Assembly (NCBI GenBank): GCA_035633255.1
Contig: DASQFD010000137.1
Span: 1-46,023 of the forward strand
Source: DASQFD01 sp035633255
Lineage (GTDB): Bacteria > Actinomycetota > Actinomycetes > Actinomycetales > Dermatophilaceae
Direction of reading: 5' to 3'
DNA: 46,023 nt
Shown here: piece after piece, positions 1-9,242 of the stretch
How positions within the stretch are numbered: the first letter of the stretch is position 1
How the letters are laid out: each line of letters starts with the position of its first letter
Program-made: the position numbers and the translations under genes
The notes under the pieces: model-generated
Seen by the model: the letters and a program-made list of their open reading frames with translations, nothing else
The model's database searches: none
What the model was told of the DNA's origin: nothing

Positions 1-86
1 ATGCGGGGCAGGGCGTGCAGCCGCTCCCCGAGGGAGGGGCCACCGGCTCGCGTGGCGAGGCGCACGGCGTTGGCGAAGCTCTTCAC
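1..86 (-). CDS. Partial YkvA/DUF1232-like protein (N-terminus only)
   Basis: A GTG start at 86 opens a frame running off the left edge, giving the 28 residues MKSFANAVRLATRAGGPSLG and on to a Leu-Pro-Arg-Met end. The Gly-Pro-Ser-Leu-Gly-Glu-Arg then Leu-Pro-Arg pattern resembles the N-terminus of actinobacterial YkvA (DUF1232) small membrane proteins, but too little is present for a firm call. It lies 39 bases downstream of the EcsC-like gene on the same strand, so the two may be cotranscribed. No strong ribosome binding site is visible before the GTG. Confidence 0.42.
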   Translation of the reverse strand, partial: MKSFANAVRLATRAGGPSLGERLHALPR

Positions 87-125
87 GGTGGCGAGGCGCG
101 GGGGGGCGGGCATGCGGGAGTCCTT

Positions 126-932
126 CTACGAGACGGGCGACGGGCCGCCGGTCGCACCCGTCGCGGCATCCAACGAACCGGCCACTGCGAAGGATTCCCC
201 GCCGGGCGGTCCGACCCGGTGCTCGGCCTGCGGGAACTCCTGCCGCGCGTTGCCGGCGATCCGGGTCAGCAGCCAGGTGTCCAGAGTCCCTCCGATGACG
301 CCGCCGGCGAGCGGCAGCGCCCGGCCGAGTCTGGTGAACGACTGCCGCCCCACGGTGGAGAGGAGCCGGAAGGCGACCGCCTTGTTCAGCACCATGAGCG
401 CCGGACCGGGCAGCCGCTCCGCCGCCAGCCCGGTGAGGCCACCGGTGGCGCTCACCATGCCGGCCTTGCGGAGCAGCTCGTCGGCGTCGGCACCGACGAG
501 GGTGAGCAGCACGGCGGAGCGGATCCGCTCGTCCCGCACGTCGTAGCCCCGCACGGCGGCCACCGACGCCACCATCCGGGTCGCGATGACGTAGAAGCCG
601 AAGACGTTGGCCGGCAGCCCCACGGGGAGGGTGATGAACCCGCCCAGGCTGGTGACGAAGCCGCTCGCACCGGCGAGGCGGAGGTGCTTGTTGACGATGA
701 GGTCGACCGCCTTCTCGGGCGTGCCGGTCTGCCGCAGCGCCGCCTCGGCGACCTGCTCCGCGGACTTCACCGGGCCGCGCCCGTCGATGCCGATCTCGAG
801 CAGGCCCTGGAGCAGCCGCGTGCTGGGCCCGCCCAGGAGACCCTGCTCGTGCTCACCCGCAGCGGCACGCTCGATCGCGGTCGTGGGCGCCTCCTGCTCG
901 GGAGCCTTCCGCCCGAAGCCGAACGGTGCCAC
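126..932 (-). CDS. EcsC family protein
   Basis: 268 aa. The sequence has the EcsC look: an N-terminal charged part, the segment Lys-Ala-Val-Asp-Leu-Ile-Val then a Gly-rich hydrophobic stretch (about residues 92-120) with LPVGLPANVFGFYVIATRMV, followed by Ala-Ala-Val-Arg-Gly-Tyr-Asp and Asp-Glu-Arg-Ile-Arg. The family is linked to membranes, but its biochemical role is unsettled. The GTG start at 932 is preceded by AAGGAGG with good spacing. It is divergent from the DNA polymerase gene at 1035. The C-terminal tail is low-complexity. Confidence 0.8.
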   Translation of the reverse strand: MAPFGFGRKAPEQEAPTTAIERAAAGEHEQGLLGGPSTRLLQGLLEIGIDGRGPVKSAEQVAEAALRQTGTPEKAVDLIVNKHLRLAGASGFVTSLGGFITLPVGLPANVFGFYVIATRMVASVAAVRGYDVRDERIRSAVLLTLVGADADELLRKAGMVSATGGLTGLAAERLPGPALMVLNKAVAFRLLSTVGRQSFTRLGRALPLAGGVIGGTLDTWLLTRIAGNARQEFPQAEHRVGPPGGESFAVAGSLDAATGATGGPSPVS

Positions 933-1021
933 GCGTGCCTCCTTCGCGGCCGGGGGTCCCCGGCGTCCGCCTCATCCTGCCACGGCGCCGGGCCGGACCG
1001 GCCCGTGTCCGCCCCGCCGCC

Positions 1022-1027
1022 TACGGT
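1022..1027 (+). promoter_or_regulatory. Candidate -10 box for a leaderless polymerase transcript
   Basis: TACGGT lies 7 bases before the ATG at 1035, with no Shine-Dalgarno sequence between. This matches the TANNNT-then-start arrangement typical of actinobacterial leaderless mRNAs. The same geometry occurs before the genes at 11394, 32695 and 36715 (minus). No clear -35 is seen. Confidence 0.4.
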
Positions 1028-1034
1028 GTCCGGT

Positions 1035-2723
1035 ATGCCGTCCCGGCCCGTCGCGTTCGTCACCGCACCGACCCGGGCGGCGGTCCTCGGTGCGGGCGTG
1101 CGGCTGGTCGGCCCGCTGGAGGCGGTGCTGCGGGCGGTCCTCGACCTCGAGGCGCGGGAGCACCCGCGCTGGGTGTGCTGGTCCGCCGCCCGTGACCTCG
1201 CGCCGGTCGCGGCCACGGGAGCCGTGCTGGCCCGCGCCTGGGACCTCGCCGAGGCCCACCGCCTCCTCCACGGCGGCTGGGATGCCGGCCCGGGCGCGTG
1301 CTGGGCGGGGGCACACGGCATACCCGTCGTCGACGTGCCGCCACCGCCCTCCGGCGACCTGTTCGACGCGGCGGCCGGCAGCGAGGCGGACGGTGACGAC
1401 GGGCTGGTGCGCCCGGACGGGCACCTTCGGCCGGACGCCGGGGGACCGGAGCGGCTCGCCGGTGACGCGGCCCTGCTGGCCTGGGCCGGCGCGGCGCTCG
1501 AGACGGGCGAGCTGCAGGCGGCGCAGGCGGCCGCGGCCGGAGCGCGCGTGGTCGCGACGGTGCACGCGGAGTCGGCCGCGGCCCTGCTGTGCCTGGAGCT
1601 CGAGCGCGACGGGTTGCCGGTCGACCGCCCGACGCTGGAGCGGCTCGTCACCGAGGCGGCCGGGCCGCGCCCGCGCGGCGACGCCGAGGCGCTCGAGGCG
1701 AGGCGGTCCCGCGACGCCACCGTGCTGCGGCACGTCCCGGGCCGGGAGTCCACCGACCTGCGCAACCCGGCCGACGTGCGCGCGATGCTGGCGGCCGTCG
1801 GCGTCGACGTCCCGAGCACCCGCAAGCACGTGCTGGAGCGCTACCGCGGCGTGCACCCCGTCGTCGAGGCCCTGCTGGCCTGGCGGCGGGCCGAGCGGGT
1901 GGCGACCACCTACGGGCACCGGTGGCTCGACACCTCGGTCGGCCCGGACGACCGGCTGCGCGGACGGTGGACCGCCTGCGACGGGGCCGGCGGGCGGATG
2001 ACCGCCGACTCCGGACTGCACAACCTCCCCGCGGCGCTGCGGCCCGGGATCGCGGCGGCGCCCGGCCACGTCCTCGTCCGGGCCGACCTCGGGCAGGTCG
2101 AGCCACGCGTCCTGGCCGTCGTGTCCGGCGACCCCGCCCTGGCGGGCGCCTCCGCGCAGGCCGACCTCTACGCCCCGGTGGCCGCGCGCCTCGGGGTGGA
2201 GCGCGCGGTGGCGAAGGTCGCGGTGCTGGCGGCCATGTACGGCCAGCGCAGCGGGGCGGCCGGGGAGGCGCTGCGCGGGCTCGAGCACGCCTACCCGGTC
2301 GCGATGGCCTACCTGGACGATGCGTATGCCGCGGGCGTGCGCGGCGAGCCGGTGCGCACCTTCGGCGGGCGCGTCGTGCTGACCGGGCGCGTGCTGGGCG
2401 GGCACCCACCGGGGCTGGACCCGGCGCTCGACGCGGCGCGGGGGCGCTTCGCGCGCAACGCCGTGGTGCAGGGCGCGGCCGCCGAGCTGTTCAAGGCGTG
2501 GGCCGCAACGGTGCGGGCGACGACCCGTCCGGTCGGCGCCGAGGTCGTGCTGTGCCTTCACGACGAGCTGCTCGTCCACACCCCGCAGGAGCGCGCCGAG
2601 GAGGTGTCGGTGCTGGTCGACCGGGCGCTGGGCGACGCGGCACGGCGGTGGTCCGGTGGGGGCCCGGTGCGCTTCGTGGCCGACACCTCGGTGGTGCACC
2701 GCTGGTCCGACGCCAAGGCGTGA
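1035..2723 (+). CDS. Family A DNA polymerase (bifunctional 3'-5' exonuclease/DNA polymerase type)
   Basis: 562 aa, much shorter than PolA and lacking a 5' nuclease domain. Polymerase motif A is seen at about residue 347 (RADLGQVEPR, replacing the usual DYSQIELR but keeping the catalytic Asp). Motif B is near residues 390-405 (RAVAKVAVLAAMYGQ, with the Arg, Lys and Tyr-Gly kept). Motif C is near residue 508 (LCLHDELLVH, with the His-Asp-Glu). The N-terminal 170 residues should be the exonuclease-like domain but show no intact DEDD motifs by eye. Actinobacteria often carry this protein as a second PolA-type enzyme; a repair or lesion role is inference. The start ATG lies inside a GTATGCCG octamer, and a TANNNT box suggests leaderless translation. 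Confidence 0.85.
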   Translation: MPSRPVAFVTAPTRAAVLGAGVRLVGPLEAVLRAVLDLEAREHPRWVCWSAARDLAPVAATGAVLARAWDLAEAHRLLHGGWDAGPGACWAGAHGIPVVDVPPPPSGDLFDAAAGSEADGDDGLVRPDGHLRPDAGGPERLAGDAALLAWAGAALETGELQAAQAAAAGARVVATVHAESAAALLCLELERDGLPVDRPTLERLVTEAAGPRPRGDAEALEARRSRDATVLRHVPGRESTDLRNPADVRAMLAAVGVDVPSTRKHVLERYRGVHPVVEALLAWRRAERVATTYGHRWLDTSVGPDDRLRGRWTACDGAGGRMTADSGLHNLPAALRPGIAAAPGHVLVRADLGQVEPRVLAVVSGDPALAGASAQADLYAPVAARLGVERAVAKVAVLAAMYGQRSGAAGEALRGLEHAYPVAMAYLDDAYAAGVRGEPVRTFGGRVVLTGRVLGGHPPGLDPALDAARGRFARNAVVQGAAAELFKAWAATVRATTRPVGAEVVLCLHDELLVHTPQERAEEVSVLVDRALGDAARRWSGGGPVRFVADTSVVHRWSDAKA

Positions 2724-2778
2724 GACGCCCCCGGCGCAGTTCGGAGGCGGGGGCGAGCCCGCCCGGGCCGACGGCATG

Positions 2779-2799
2779 CCGCCGCCGGCTCGGCGGCGG
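2779..2799. terminator. Hairpin between convergent polymerase and PAC2 genes
   Basis: CCGCCGCCG, loop GCT, CGGCGGCGG: a perfect 9-bp G+C stem in the 83-base gap between two convergent stop codons. There is no T tract, as is usual for high-G+C actinobacterial terminators. It could serve either strand. Confidence 0.5.
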
Positions 2800-2806
2800 A
2801 GCGAGG

Positions 2807-3721
2807 TCAGTCCTCGTCGGAGACGTTGCGCAGGAACTGCTCGAACTCGGCACCGAGCTCGTCGGCCGAGGGGATCTGCGCCGACTCGGTCGCGAGCAGG
2901 CCCGGTCGCTGCTGGCCGGCGAGGAAGGAGTCGTACTGCTGCTCGAGCGCGGAGACCACCGCGGTGGCCTCGGCGTTCTCCGACAGCTCGCGGGCGATCT
3001 CCCGCCGGCCGGCGCCGGCCCGCGCGACGAGCTCGTCGTTGGGCAGGTTCAGGCCGGTGCCGTCGACCACCGCGTTCAGCGCGGTCAACGCGCCCTCGGC
3101 CCACTCGGACTGCGCGAGGTAGTGCGGCACGTGGACGGCGAAGCCCAGCGCGTCACGCCCCGACTCACCGAGCCGCAGCTCGAGCAGCGCGGCGACGCTG
3201 GCCGGCACCTGGACCCTCCCGAACGGTGAGGGCGGCGCCCCGGCGACCAGCCGCCGGTCGGTGGCGTGGGCGGTCACGCCGACCGGGCGGGTGTGCGGCA
3301 CCGCCATCGGGATGCCGTGCGTGGAGACGGTCAGGGTGACGCCGAAGCGGTCGACGAGCTCGCGGACCGCCTCGACGACGCGCTCCCACTGGTAGTCCGG
3401 CTCCGGCCCGACCAGCAGGTAGTAGGTCTGGCCGTCCCGGTCGGCGAGCCGGTAGAGGATCATCGACGGGTCCTCGTAGCTGACCCACCGGTTCTGGTCG
3501 AAGACCATCGCCGGGCGGCGGCCGCGGTAGTCCAGCAACTGGTCGACGTCGAAGGAGGCGACGGCCTCGGCCGCTCCGCTCTCCAGCAGGTGGGCGCCGA
3601 GGATCCGCTGGAGGTGACCGGCGTCGATGAGCCCGCCGAGCAGCACCAGCAGCACGCCCGGCCGGGGGCCGAGGTCGGCGGCGTCGGCCTCGAAGCGGTA
3701 CAGCGAGGAGGGGTTCTGCAC
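2807..3721 (-). CDS. PAC2 family protein
   Basis: 304 aa with the GTG start at 3721 (weak AAAGG upstream). It opens with VQNPSSLYRFEAD, then has the typical PAC2 core with LVLLGGLIDAGH, FDVDQLLDYRGRRP and a Leu-Val-Gly-Pro-Glu-Pro-Asp-Tyr-Gln-Trp segment. A C-terminal helical part follows. The family is named after the proteasome assembly chaperone 2 fold and is widespread in actinobacteria; a chaperone-like role is inferred only from the fold. The reading frame stays open upstream, but homology-like sequence begins at the chosen start. It follows hrpA on the same strand after about 146 bases. Confidence 0.85.
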   Translation of the reverse strand: MQNPSSLYRFEADAADLGPRPGVLLVLLGGLIDAGHLQRILGAHLLESGAAEAVASFDVDQLLDYRGRRPAMVFDQNRWVSYEDPSMILYRLADRDGQTYYLLVGPEPDYQWERVVEAVRELVDRFGVTLTVSTHGIPMAVPHTRPVGVTAHATDRRLVAGAPPSPFGRVQVPASVAALLELRLGESGRDALGFAVHVPHYLAQSEWAEGALTALNAVVDGTGLNLPNDELVARAGAGRREIARELSENAEATAVVSALEQQYDSFLAGQQRPGLLATESAQIPSADELGAEFEQFLRNVSDED

Positions 3722-3867
3722 GGGGGTGGCCTTTCCGGATGGCCCGCGCTGGGGCCGGCTGCTCGTGGTGGTCTCGTGCGGTCGAACGCTCCGGGCGGCA
3801 CGGCGATTCCCGGGGACACCCCCGGCCGGCCCGGTGCCCCCACCCGCTCCCGAGCCGGCTCGGTCGG

Positions 3868-6800
3868 TCAGGAGGCCGGCGCGGCGGCCACCGCCGCGAT
3901 CGCGCGCCGGACCCGCTTCTCCGAGACCGGGTATGCCGTGCCGAGCCCCTGCGCGAACAGGCTGACCCGCAGCTCCTCCACCATCCAGGCCAGGTCGCGG
4001 ACGTCGCGGGCACCGCGGCGCACCTCGGGCAGGGACTCCAGCAGGTCGGCATACGCGCTCTCCACCGCGTCCACAGTCGACTGGAGGGCGGGCTCGCGTG
4101 CGTTGCCGGGCGCCTTGTCCAGGCGCACGAGCATGGCGGCGAGGTAGCGGCGGAGGTCGGCGAGCCGCCCGGCGCCGGCGGCGGCGACGAAGCCCGGCCG
4201 GACCAGGCCGTCGAGCTGGGCCCGCACGTCCGCCGTGGTGGCCGCCAGGGTGGAGGCGCCTGCGCCGGAGGCGAGCGCGTCCAGCAGCGACCGCACCTCG
4301 GCGGCGGCGAGCAGGACCGGCTCGACCTCCTCGACCACGCGCAGCACCCGCGCGGGCCCATGGGTGCGGACGGCGGAGCGCGCCGCGTCGAAGTCCGCGC
4401 GGGTGCGCACCTCCCCCGGCGCGTGCTCCGCGACGACGGCGTCGACGGCGGCGGCGAGGCAGTCCTCTTGCAGGGCCGGGACCGAGCCGTGCGGGTTGGT
4501 GGCCAGGGCCAGCTTCTGCGCGGTGGAGAGCCGTGCCAGCACCCGCTTCCACGGCGCGGTGGTGACCAGGAGGAGCAGCCGGCGCACCCCGGCGCGGTGG
4601 GCGTCGCGCGCCGCCGCCTCGTCGTCGAGGACCCGCAGCGCCACCGACGTCCCCTCGTCGACCAGCGCCGGGAAGCCGAGCAGGGCGTGCTCGCCGGCGC
4701 GGCCCTCGAACGTCTCGGGGACCTCCTCGAGGTCCCACCCGGTCAGGCCGGTGCGCTCGAGCGAGGCCGCCGCCCGGGCCATCCGGGTGCGCACGACCGG
4801 GCGGGACCGCGCCCGCAGCGCCCCGAGGTCCTTGCCGGTGGCGACCAGGGCACCACCGGGCCCCTCGACGCGGAAGGTGACGCGCAGGTGGGACGGCACC
4901 GCCGAGACGTCGAACTCCTCGACCGGGATGCGCACGCCGGTCACCTCGGCCACGGCCGTGGCCAGGGCCCGGGGGAACGGCTCGGCCGAGGCGCCGCGGC
5001 TGGGCTCGGCAGCGGCGCGCAGCGCCGCCAGCGCCGACGCGGCGGTGTCCGGCACGGGGACGAGCTGCCGGCGGGTCGGCTTCGGCAGCGACCGGAGCAG
5101 CGCCACGGCCAGCTCGTCCCGAAGCCCGGGCACCTGCCAGTCGAAGCCCTGCGGGTCCACCCGGCCCAGCAGGTCGACCGGCAGGTGCACGGTCACGCCG
5201 TCCTCGGCCGTGCCGGGCGCGAACGTGTAGGTCACGTCGAGCTCGAGGTCGCCCTGCCGCCAGACCCGTGGGTAGTCCGACCCGGTCACGCGGTCGGCAC
5301 CCTCGCCGGTGAGGAGGTCCTCGGGGAGGGTCAGCAGGTCGGGGCGGAGGCGCCGCTCCCGCTTCCACCAGGTGTCGAAGTGCCGGCTCGACACGACGTC
5401 GGGCGGGACCCGGGCGTCGTAGAAGGAGTGGAGCACCTCGTCGTCGGCCACGAGGTCGCGGCGCCGGGCCCGGTCCTCGAGCTCGGCGACACGCGCCAGC
5501 AGGGCGGTGTTGGCCTGCCAGAACTCGTGGCGGGTCTCCCAGTCGCCCTCCACGAGGGCGTGCCGGATGAACAGCTCGCGGGAGGTGGCGGGGTCGATCC
5601 GGCCGAACTGGACGGTGCGGTCGGCGACGAGGGGGACGCCGTAGAGGGTGACCCGCTCGGTGGCGACCGCGGCGCCCTGCCGGCGCGACCAGCGCGGCTC
5701 GCTGTAAGAGCGCCTGACCACGTGCTCGCCGAGCTCCTCGGCCCACCGCGCGTCGATCCTGGCGACCGTCCGCGCCCAAAGCCGGCTGGTCTCGACGAGC
5801 TCGGCCGCCATGACGACGTCGGGCTGCCGCCGGAACAGCGCCGAGCCGGGCGCCACCGAGAAGTGCGCGCCTCGGGCCCCGAGGTAGTCCCGCCGCACCT
5901 CGTCCCGGACGCCGACGTGGGAGAGGAGGCCGGCGAGCAGGGCCTGGTGCACCCGGTCCCAGTCCGGCTCGGCGTCCCCGGTGGCCGGGGCCAGGTCGGG
6001 GTCGATGCGGGCGGCGCGGCAGGCCGCCCGCAGCTGCGCGTGCAGGTCCTGCCACTCCCGGACCCGCAGGTAGTGGAGGAACTCCTCCCGGCACATCCGC
6101 CGGAAGGCGCTGCCGGACAGCTCGCGCTGGCGACCCTTCAGGTGGCGCCACAGCCGGTGGAGGGTGGCGAAGTCCGAGTGCTCGTGGCGGAAGCGCGCGT
6201 GGGCCTGGTCCGCCTGCGCCTGCTTCTCGGCGGGCCGCTCGCGGGGGTCCTGGATGGACAGCGCGGCCACGATGACCAGCACCTCGCGCGTGCATCCCAG
6301 CCGCCCGGCCTCGATGAGCATCCGTCCCAGCCGCGGGTCCAGCGGGAGACGGGCCAACGTGCGTCCGTATGCCGTCAGCCGCGCCCCTGCGCGCCCCTGC
6401 GCTTTGCGCCCCTGCGCCGGCCGCCCCTGCGCCGGCCGCCCCTCCGCCGGCCGCCCCTCCGCCTGCCGCCCCTCCGCCGGCCGATCCTGCACCGGGCGCA
6501 AGGCGTTCAGCTCCTGCAGGAGCCGCATCCCGTCCGCGACCTGGCGGGAGTCGGGAGCGTCGAGGAAGGGGAACCGGGCCACGTCACCGAGCCCGAGGCT
6601 GGTCATCGCCAGGATGACCGAGGCGAGCGAGGTCCGCTGCACCTCCGGCTCGGTGAAGGCCGGGCGCGCGTCGTGGTCCTGCTCGGAGTAGAGCCGGATG
6701 CAGGTGCCGGGAGCCAGCCGGCCGCACCGACCGGCGCGCTGGGCGGCGGACGCCCGCGAGACCGGCTCGATGGGCAGCCGCTGCACCTTGGTGCGCTGGC

Positions 6801-7950
6801 TGTAGCGCGAGATCCGGGCGGTCCCGGTGTCGATGACGTAGCCGACGCCCGGGACGGTCAGGGAGGTCTCCGCCACGTTGGTCGCCAGGATGACCCGCCG
6901 CCCGGCCGCGCGGCGGAAGACCCGGTGCTGCTCGGCCGCGGAGAGCCGGGCGAAGAGCGGCAGCACCTGCGTGCCGGGCAGGTCCATCGCCGCGACGGCG
7001 TCGGCCGCGTCGCGGATCTCCCGCTCCCCGGAGAGGAAGACGAGGATGTCGGGGGCCGGGTGGCCGGCCGGGGTCTCGGTCCACAGCTCCTCGACCGCCT
7101 CGCAGATCCCGCCGACCTGGTCCCGGTCGGCGACGAGGCGACCCTGGTCGTCGGTCTCGGTGAGCGGGCGGTAGCGGACCTCGACCGGGTAGGTGCGGCC
7201 CGAGACCTCCAGCACGGGCACCTCGCGCACCACCCGGCCGGAGGCGTCGGTGGCGAAGTGCTCGGCGAACCGGCCGGGGTCGATGGTCGCCGAGGTCACG
7301 ACCACCCGCAGGTCGGGGCGGCGCGGCAGGAGCTGCTTGAGGTAGCCGAGCAGGAAGTCGACGTTGAGGCTGCGCTCGTGCGCCTCGTCGAGGACGATCG
7401 TGTCGTAGCGGCGCAGCTCGCGGTCCCGCTGCAGCTCGGCGAGCAGGATGCCGTCGGTCATGACCTTCAGGCGGGTCCGGTCGCTGCTGTGGTCGGTGAA
7501 GCGGACCTGGTAGCCGACGAGGTCGCCGAGCTCGACCGACATCTCCTCGGCGATCCGCTCCGCGACGGAGCGGGCGGCGATCCGCCGCGGCTGGGTGTGG
7601 CCGACCTGCCGGCCACCGGACCCCAGCCCGAGCTCGAGGCACATCTTGGGGATCTGCGTGGTCTTGCCCGACCCGGTCTCGCCCGCGATGACGACCACCT
7701 GGGAGGCCCGCAGGGCCGCGAGGACGTCCTCGCGCCGCTCGACCACGGGCAGCTGCTGCGGGTAGTGCAGCCGCTCCACCGGCACCGGCTCGGGCCCGAG
7801 CAGGCCGGGCGGCAGCGGCCGCGAGCCGGCCGCTCCGCCAGGGCGCCTGGGCCCGCGCGCGCGCCGCGCGGCTCCCCGGGACGGGCGCTGCCCTACCGGC
7901 CGCTCCCCGGCGGGGCTCCCGCCGGCGGCTCGGCGGGGCTCGGCGGGCAT
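3868..7950 (-). CDS. hrpA: ATP-dependent RNA helicase HrpA (DEAH box)
   Basis: 1360 aa, close to the family's usual 1300. Walker A GETGSGKTTQIPK is near residue 87, the DEAH box VLDEAHERSLNVDFLLGYLK near 184, motif III SAT shortly after, and QRAGRCGR motif VI further on. The helicase C-terminal, OB-fold and long HrpA-specific DUF3418 region follow to the end. HrpA enzymes act on RNA, including stalled ribosomes in E. coli. The ATG at 7950 is the first good start; the preceding WXG100-like gene overlaps it by 58 bases. Residues about 487-522 are a pentapeptide-type low-complexity insertion, listed separately. Confidence 0.93.
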   Translation of the reverse strand: MPAEPRRAAGGSPAGERPVGQRPSRGAARRARGPRRPGGAAGSRPLPPGLLGPEPVPVERLHYPQQLPVVERREDVLAALRASQVVVIAGETGSGKTTQIPKMCLELGLGSGGRQVGHTQPRRIAARSVAERIAEEMSVELGDLVGYQVRFTDHSSDRTRLKVMTDGILLAELQRDRELRRYDTIVLDEAHERSLNVDFLLGYLKQLLPRRPDLRVVVTSATIDPGRFAEHFATDASGRVVREVPVLEVSGRTYPVEVRYRPLTETDDQGRLVADRDQVGGICEAVEELWTETPAGHPAPDILVFLSGEREIRDAADAVAAMDLPGTQVLPLFARLSAAEQHRVFRRAAGRRVILATNVAETSLTVPGVGYVIDTGTARISRYSQRTKVQRLPIEPVSRASAAQRAGRCGRLAPGTCIRLYSEQDHDARPAFTEPEVQRTSLASVILAMTSLGLGDVARFPFLDAPDSRQVADGMRLLQELNALRPVQDRPAEGRQAEGRPAEGRPAQGRPAQGRKAQGRAGARLTAYGRTLARLPLDPRLGRMLIEAGRLGCTREVLVIVAALSIQDPRERPAEKQAQADQAHARFRHEHSDFATLHRLWRHLKGRQRELSGSAFRRMCREEFLHYLRVREWQDLHAQLRAACRAARIDPDLAPATGDAEPDWDRVHQALLAGLLSHVGVRDEVRRDYLGARGAHFSVAPGSALFRRQPDVVMAAELVETSRLWARTVARIDARWAEELGEHVVRRSYSEPRWSRRQGAAVATERVTLYGVPLVADRTVQFGRIDPATSRELFIRHALVEGDWETRHEFWQANTALLARVAELEDRARRRDLVADDEVLHSFYDARVPPDVVSSRHFDTWWKRERRLRPDLLTLPEDLLTGEGADRVTGSDYPRVWRQGDLELDVTYTFAPGTAEDGVTVHLPVDLLGRVDPQGFDWQVPGLRDELAVALLRSLPKPTRRQLVPVPDTAASALAALRAAAEPSRGASAEPFPRALATAVAEVTGVRIPVEEFDVSAVPSHLRVTFRVEGPGGALVATGKDLGALRARSRPVVRTRMARAAASLERTGLTGWDLEEVPETFEGRAGEHALLGFPALVDEGTSVALRVLDDEAAARDAHRAGVRRLLLLVTTAPWKRVLARLSTAQKLALATNPHGSVPALQEDCLAAAVDAVVAEHAPGEVRTRADFDAARSAVRTHGPARVLRVVEEVEPVLLAAAEVRSLLDALASGAGASTLAATTADVRAQLDGLVRPGFVAAAGAGRLADLRRYLAAMLVRLDKAPGNAREPALQSTVDAVESAYADLLESLPEVRRGARDVRDLAWMVEELRVSLFAQGLGTAYPVSEKRVRRAIAAVAAAPAS
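6382..6497 (-). repeat. 15-base tandem repeat inside hrpA encoding (Gly-Arg-Pro-Ala-Glu/Gln)n
   Basis: On the plus strand a CGCCCCTSCGCCGGC-type unit of 15 bases is repeated about seven times with small changes. In the hrpA frame it gives AEGRPAEGRPAQGRPAQGRK-like pentapeptides, a charged and probably disordered linker. It sits just after the helicase core, between Asn-Ala-Leu-Arg-Pro and Leu-Thr-Ala-Tyr-Gly-Arg. It keeps the frame and is likely of variable length between strains. Confidence 0.85.
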
Positions 7951-9242
7951 GCGCCCAAGGATAGGTCGGGCTCGCCCGCCGGCTCGGGCGCGAGCCGCTC
8001 GGCCGCCTGGCCGACCACCTTCGTGGTCGCGGTGAGGCTGGCCCCGCCGACGTACATCTCCCGCGCTCCGGCGCCACCGGCGCTCGCGAGCCGCCAGTCG
8101 TCCAGGACCGCCCGGTCGAGCTTCGCGCGCGCCGCCTGCCTCGCCCGGTCGGGGGCCGCCGCGACGACGGCCCTGAGCCGGGAGGCCGCCGAGCCACCCG
8201 CCGCCGTACGGGCCCCGGCCGCGGCCCCCGCTCCCGCCGCGCCGCCCACGGCACCCGGACCCATCCGGCCGGCCGACCCCAGACCCGCCCGCCCCGCCGA
8301 GCCGAGGGCGGCCAGCCGGGCCGCCTCCTCGTCCAGCCCGGGGGTGGGCCGCAGCGGCTCGAGAAGCTTCTCCCGCCTGCCGTCCAGGAACGCCCGGCCA
8401 CCGGCGCGGAGCCGCTCCTGCTGGGTCATGGCGGTGCCGACGGCGCGGTCCCCCTGCACGCTCGCGCCCGCCACGGCGCCGCCCCTGGCCACGGCACCCA
8501 TGGCGCCCACGGCGGCGAGGGCGGCGCCGGTCGCCACGGCGCCCCAGTCCCCGTCGCCCCACCCGAGCAGGATCGTCGCCTGTGCCCCGGAGGCCACCAC
8601 CCCGCCGACGAGGCCGACCGGCCGGAGCGGAGGGATGGCCACGCCCAGGGTGCCGACCTCGGCGGCGGCGGTCCCGGCGTCCTGGGCGGTGGCGAGCGCC
8701 CGGTAGAGGTGGGAGTCGACCAGCGAGTCCTCGGCCAGCGCCCGCAGCCGCGCCGCGCAGAGCCGGTCCGCCTCCCCGAAGCGCCCGAGCGCCGCGGCGT
8801 GCGCGAGGTCGGCGTCCCGCGAGCGGGCCATCTGCTCGGTCTGCAGCCGGCGCAGCGCGCTGACGTCCGCGTCGCCCTCCGCCGCGCCGGCCGCGATCCG
8901 GGCGTAGGCACGGTCCTCGAGGACGGCATACACCTGCTCGGCCTCGTCGCTCGTATGGACCGCCGCGGTGGTGACCCGCTGGACCTCGGCGAGCACGTCG
9001 GCGAGGGTGCGCAGAGCGGCGGCCGCACCGGCATACCGCTGGACGACCGCGTCCAGCACGGGCGGGAACCCGCCCACCCGCTCGCCGAAGGCGCGCCCGG
9101 CCTCGCCGTCCCACCGTGCGTCCGGCCCCGTGCCGGCCAGGACCGACCGGACGGCGTCGAGGCGCGCGGCCCCGGCCGCGAGGGCGTCGGCGACGGCGAG
9201 CACCCCCTCGGGGCTGCCGCCGACCGGCCGCAGCAGGCTCAC
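7893..9242 (-). CDS. WXG100/ESX-like secreted or secretion-associated protein
   Basis: 449 aa. The N-terminal 120 residues look like an ESX-type helical hairpin with a WDG motif at residues 44-46 followed by Glu-Ala-Gly-Arg-Ala-Phe. After that comes an Ala-rich helical region, a Gly/Ala-rich hydrophobic stretch (about 195-260) and a low-complexity tail. No toxin domain is recognised at the C-terminus. The ATG at 9242 overlaps the stop of the smaller upstream gene by four bases, so the two are translationally coupled. Its 3' end overlaps the hrpA start by 58 bases. A role in type VII secretion is inference: no EccC or EccD gene is visible here. Confidence 0.6.
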   Translation of the reverse strand: MSLLRPVGGSPEGVLAVADALAAGAARLDAVRSVLAGTGPDARWDGEAGRAFGERVGGFPPVLDAVVQRYAGAAAALRTLADVLAEVQRVTTAAVHTSDEAEQVYAVLEDRAYARIAAGAAEGDADVSALRRLQTEQMARSRDADLAHAAALGRFGEADRLCAARLRALAEDSLVDSHLYRALATAQDAGTAAAEVGTLGVAIPPLRPVGLVGGVVASGAQATILLGWGDGDWGAVATGAALAAVGAMGAVARGGAVAGASVQGDRAVGTAMTQQERLRAGGRAFLDGRREKLLEPLRPTPGLDEEAARLAALGSAGRAGLGSAGRMGPGAVGGAAGAGAAAGARTAAGGSAASRLRAVVAAAPDRARQAARAKLDRAVLDDWRLASAGGAGAREMYVGGASLTATTKVVGQAAERLAPEPAGEPDLSLGACPPSPAEPPAGAPPGSGR

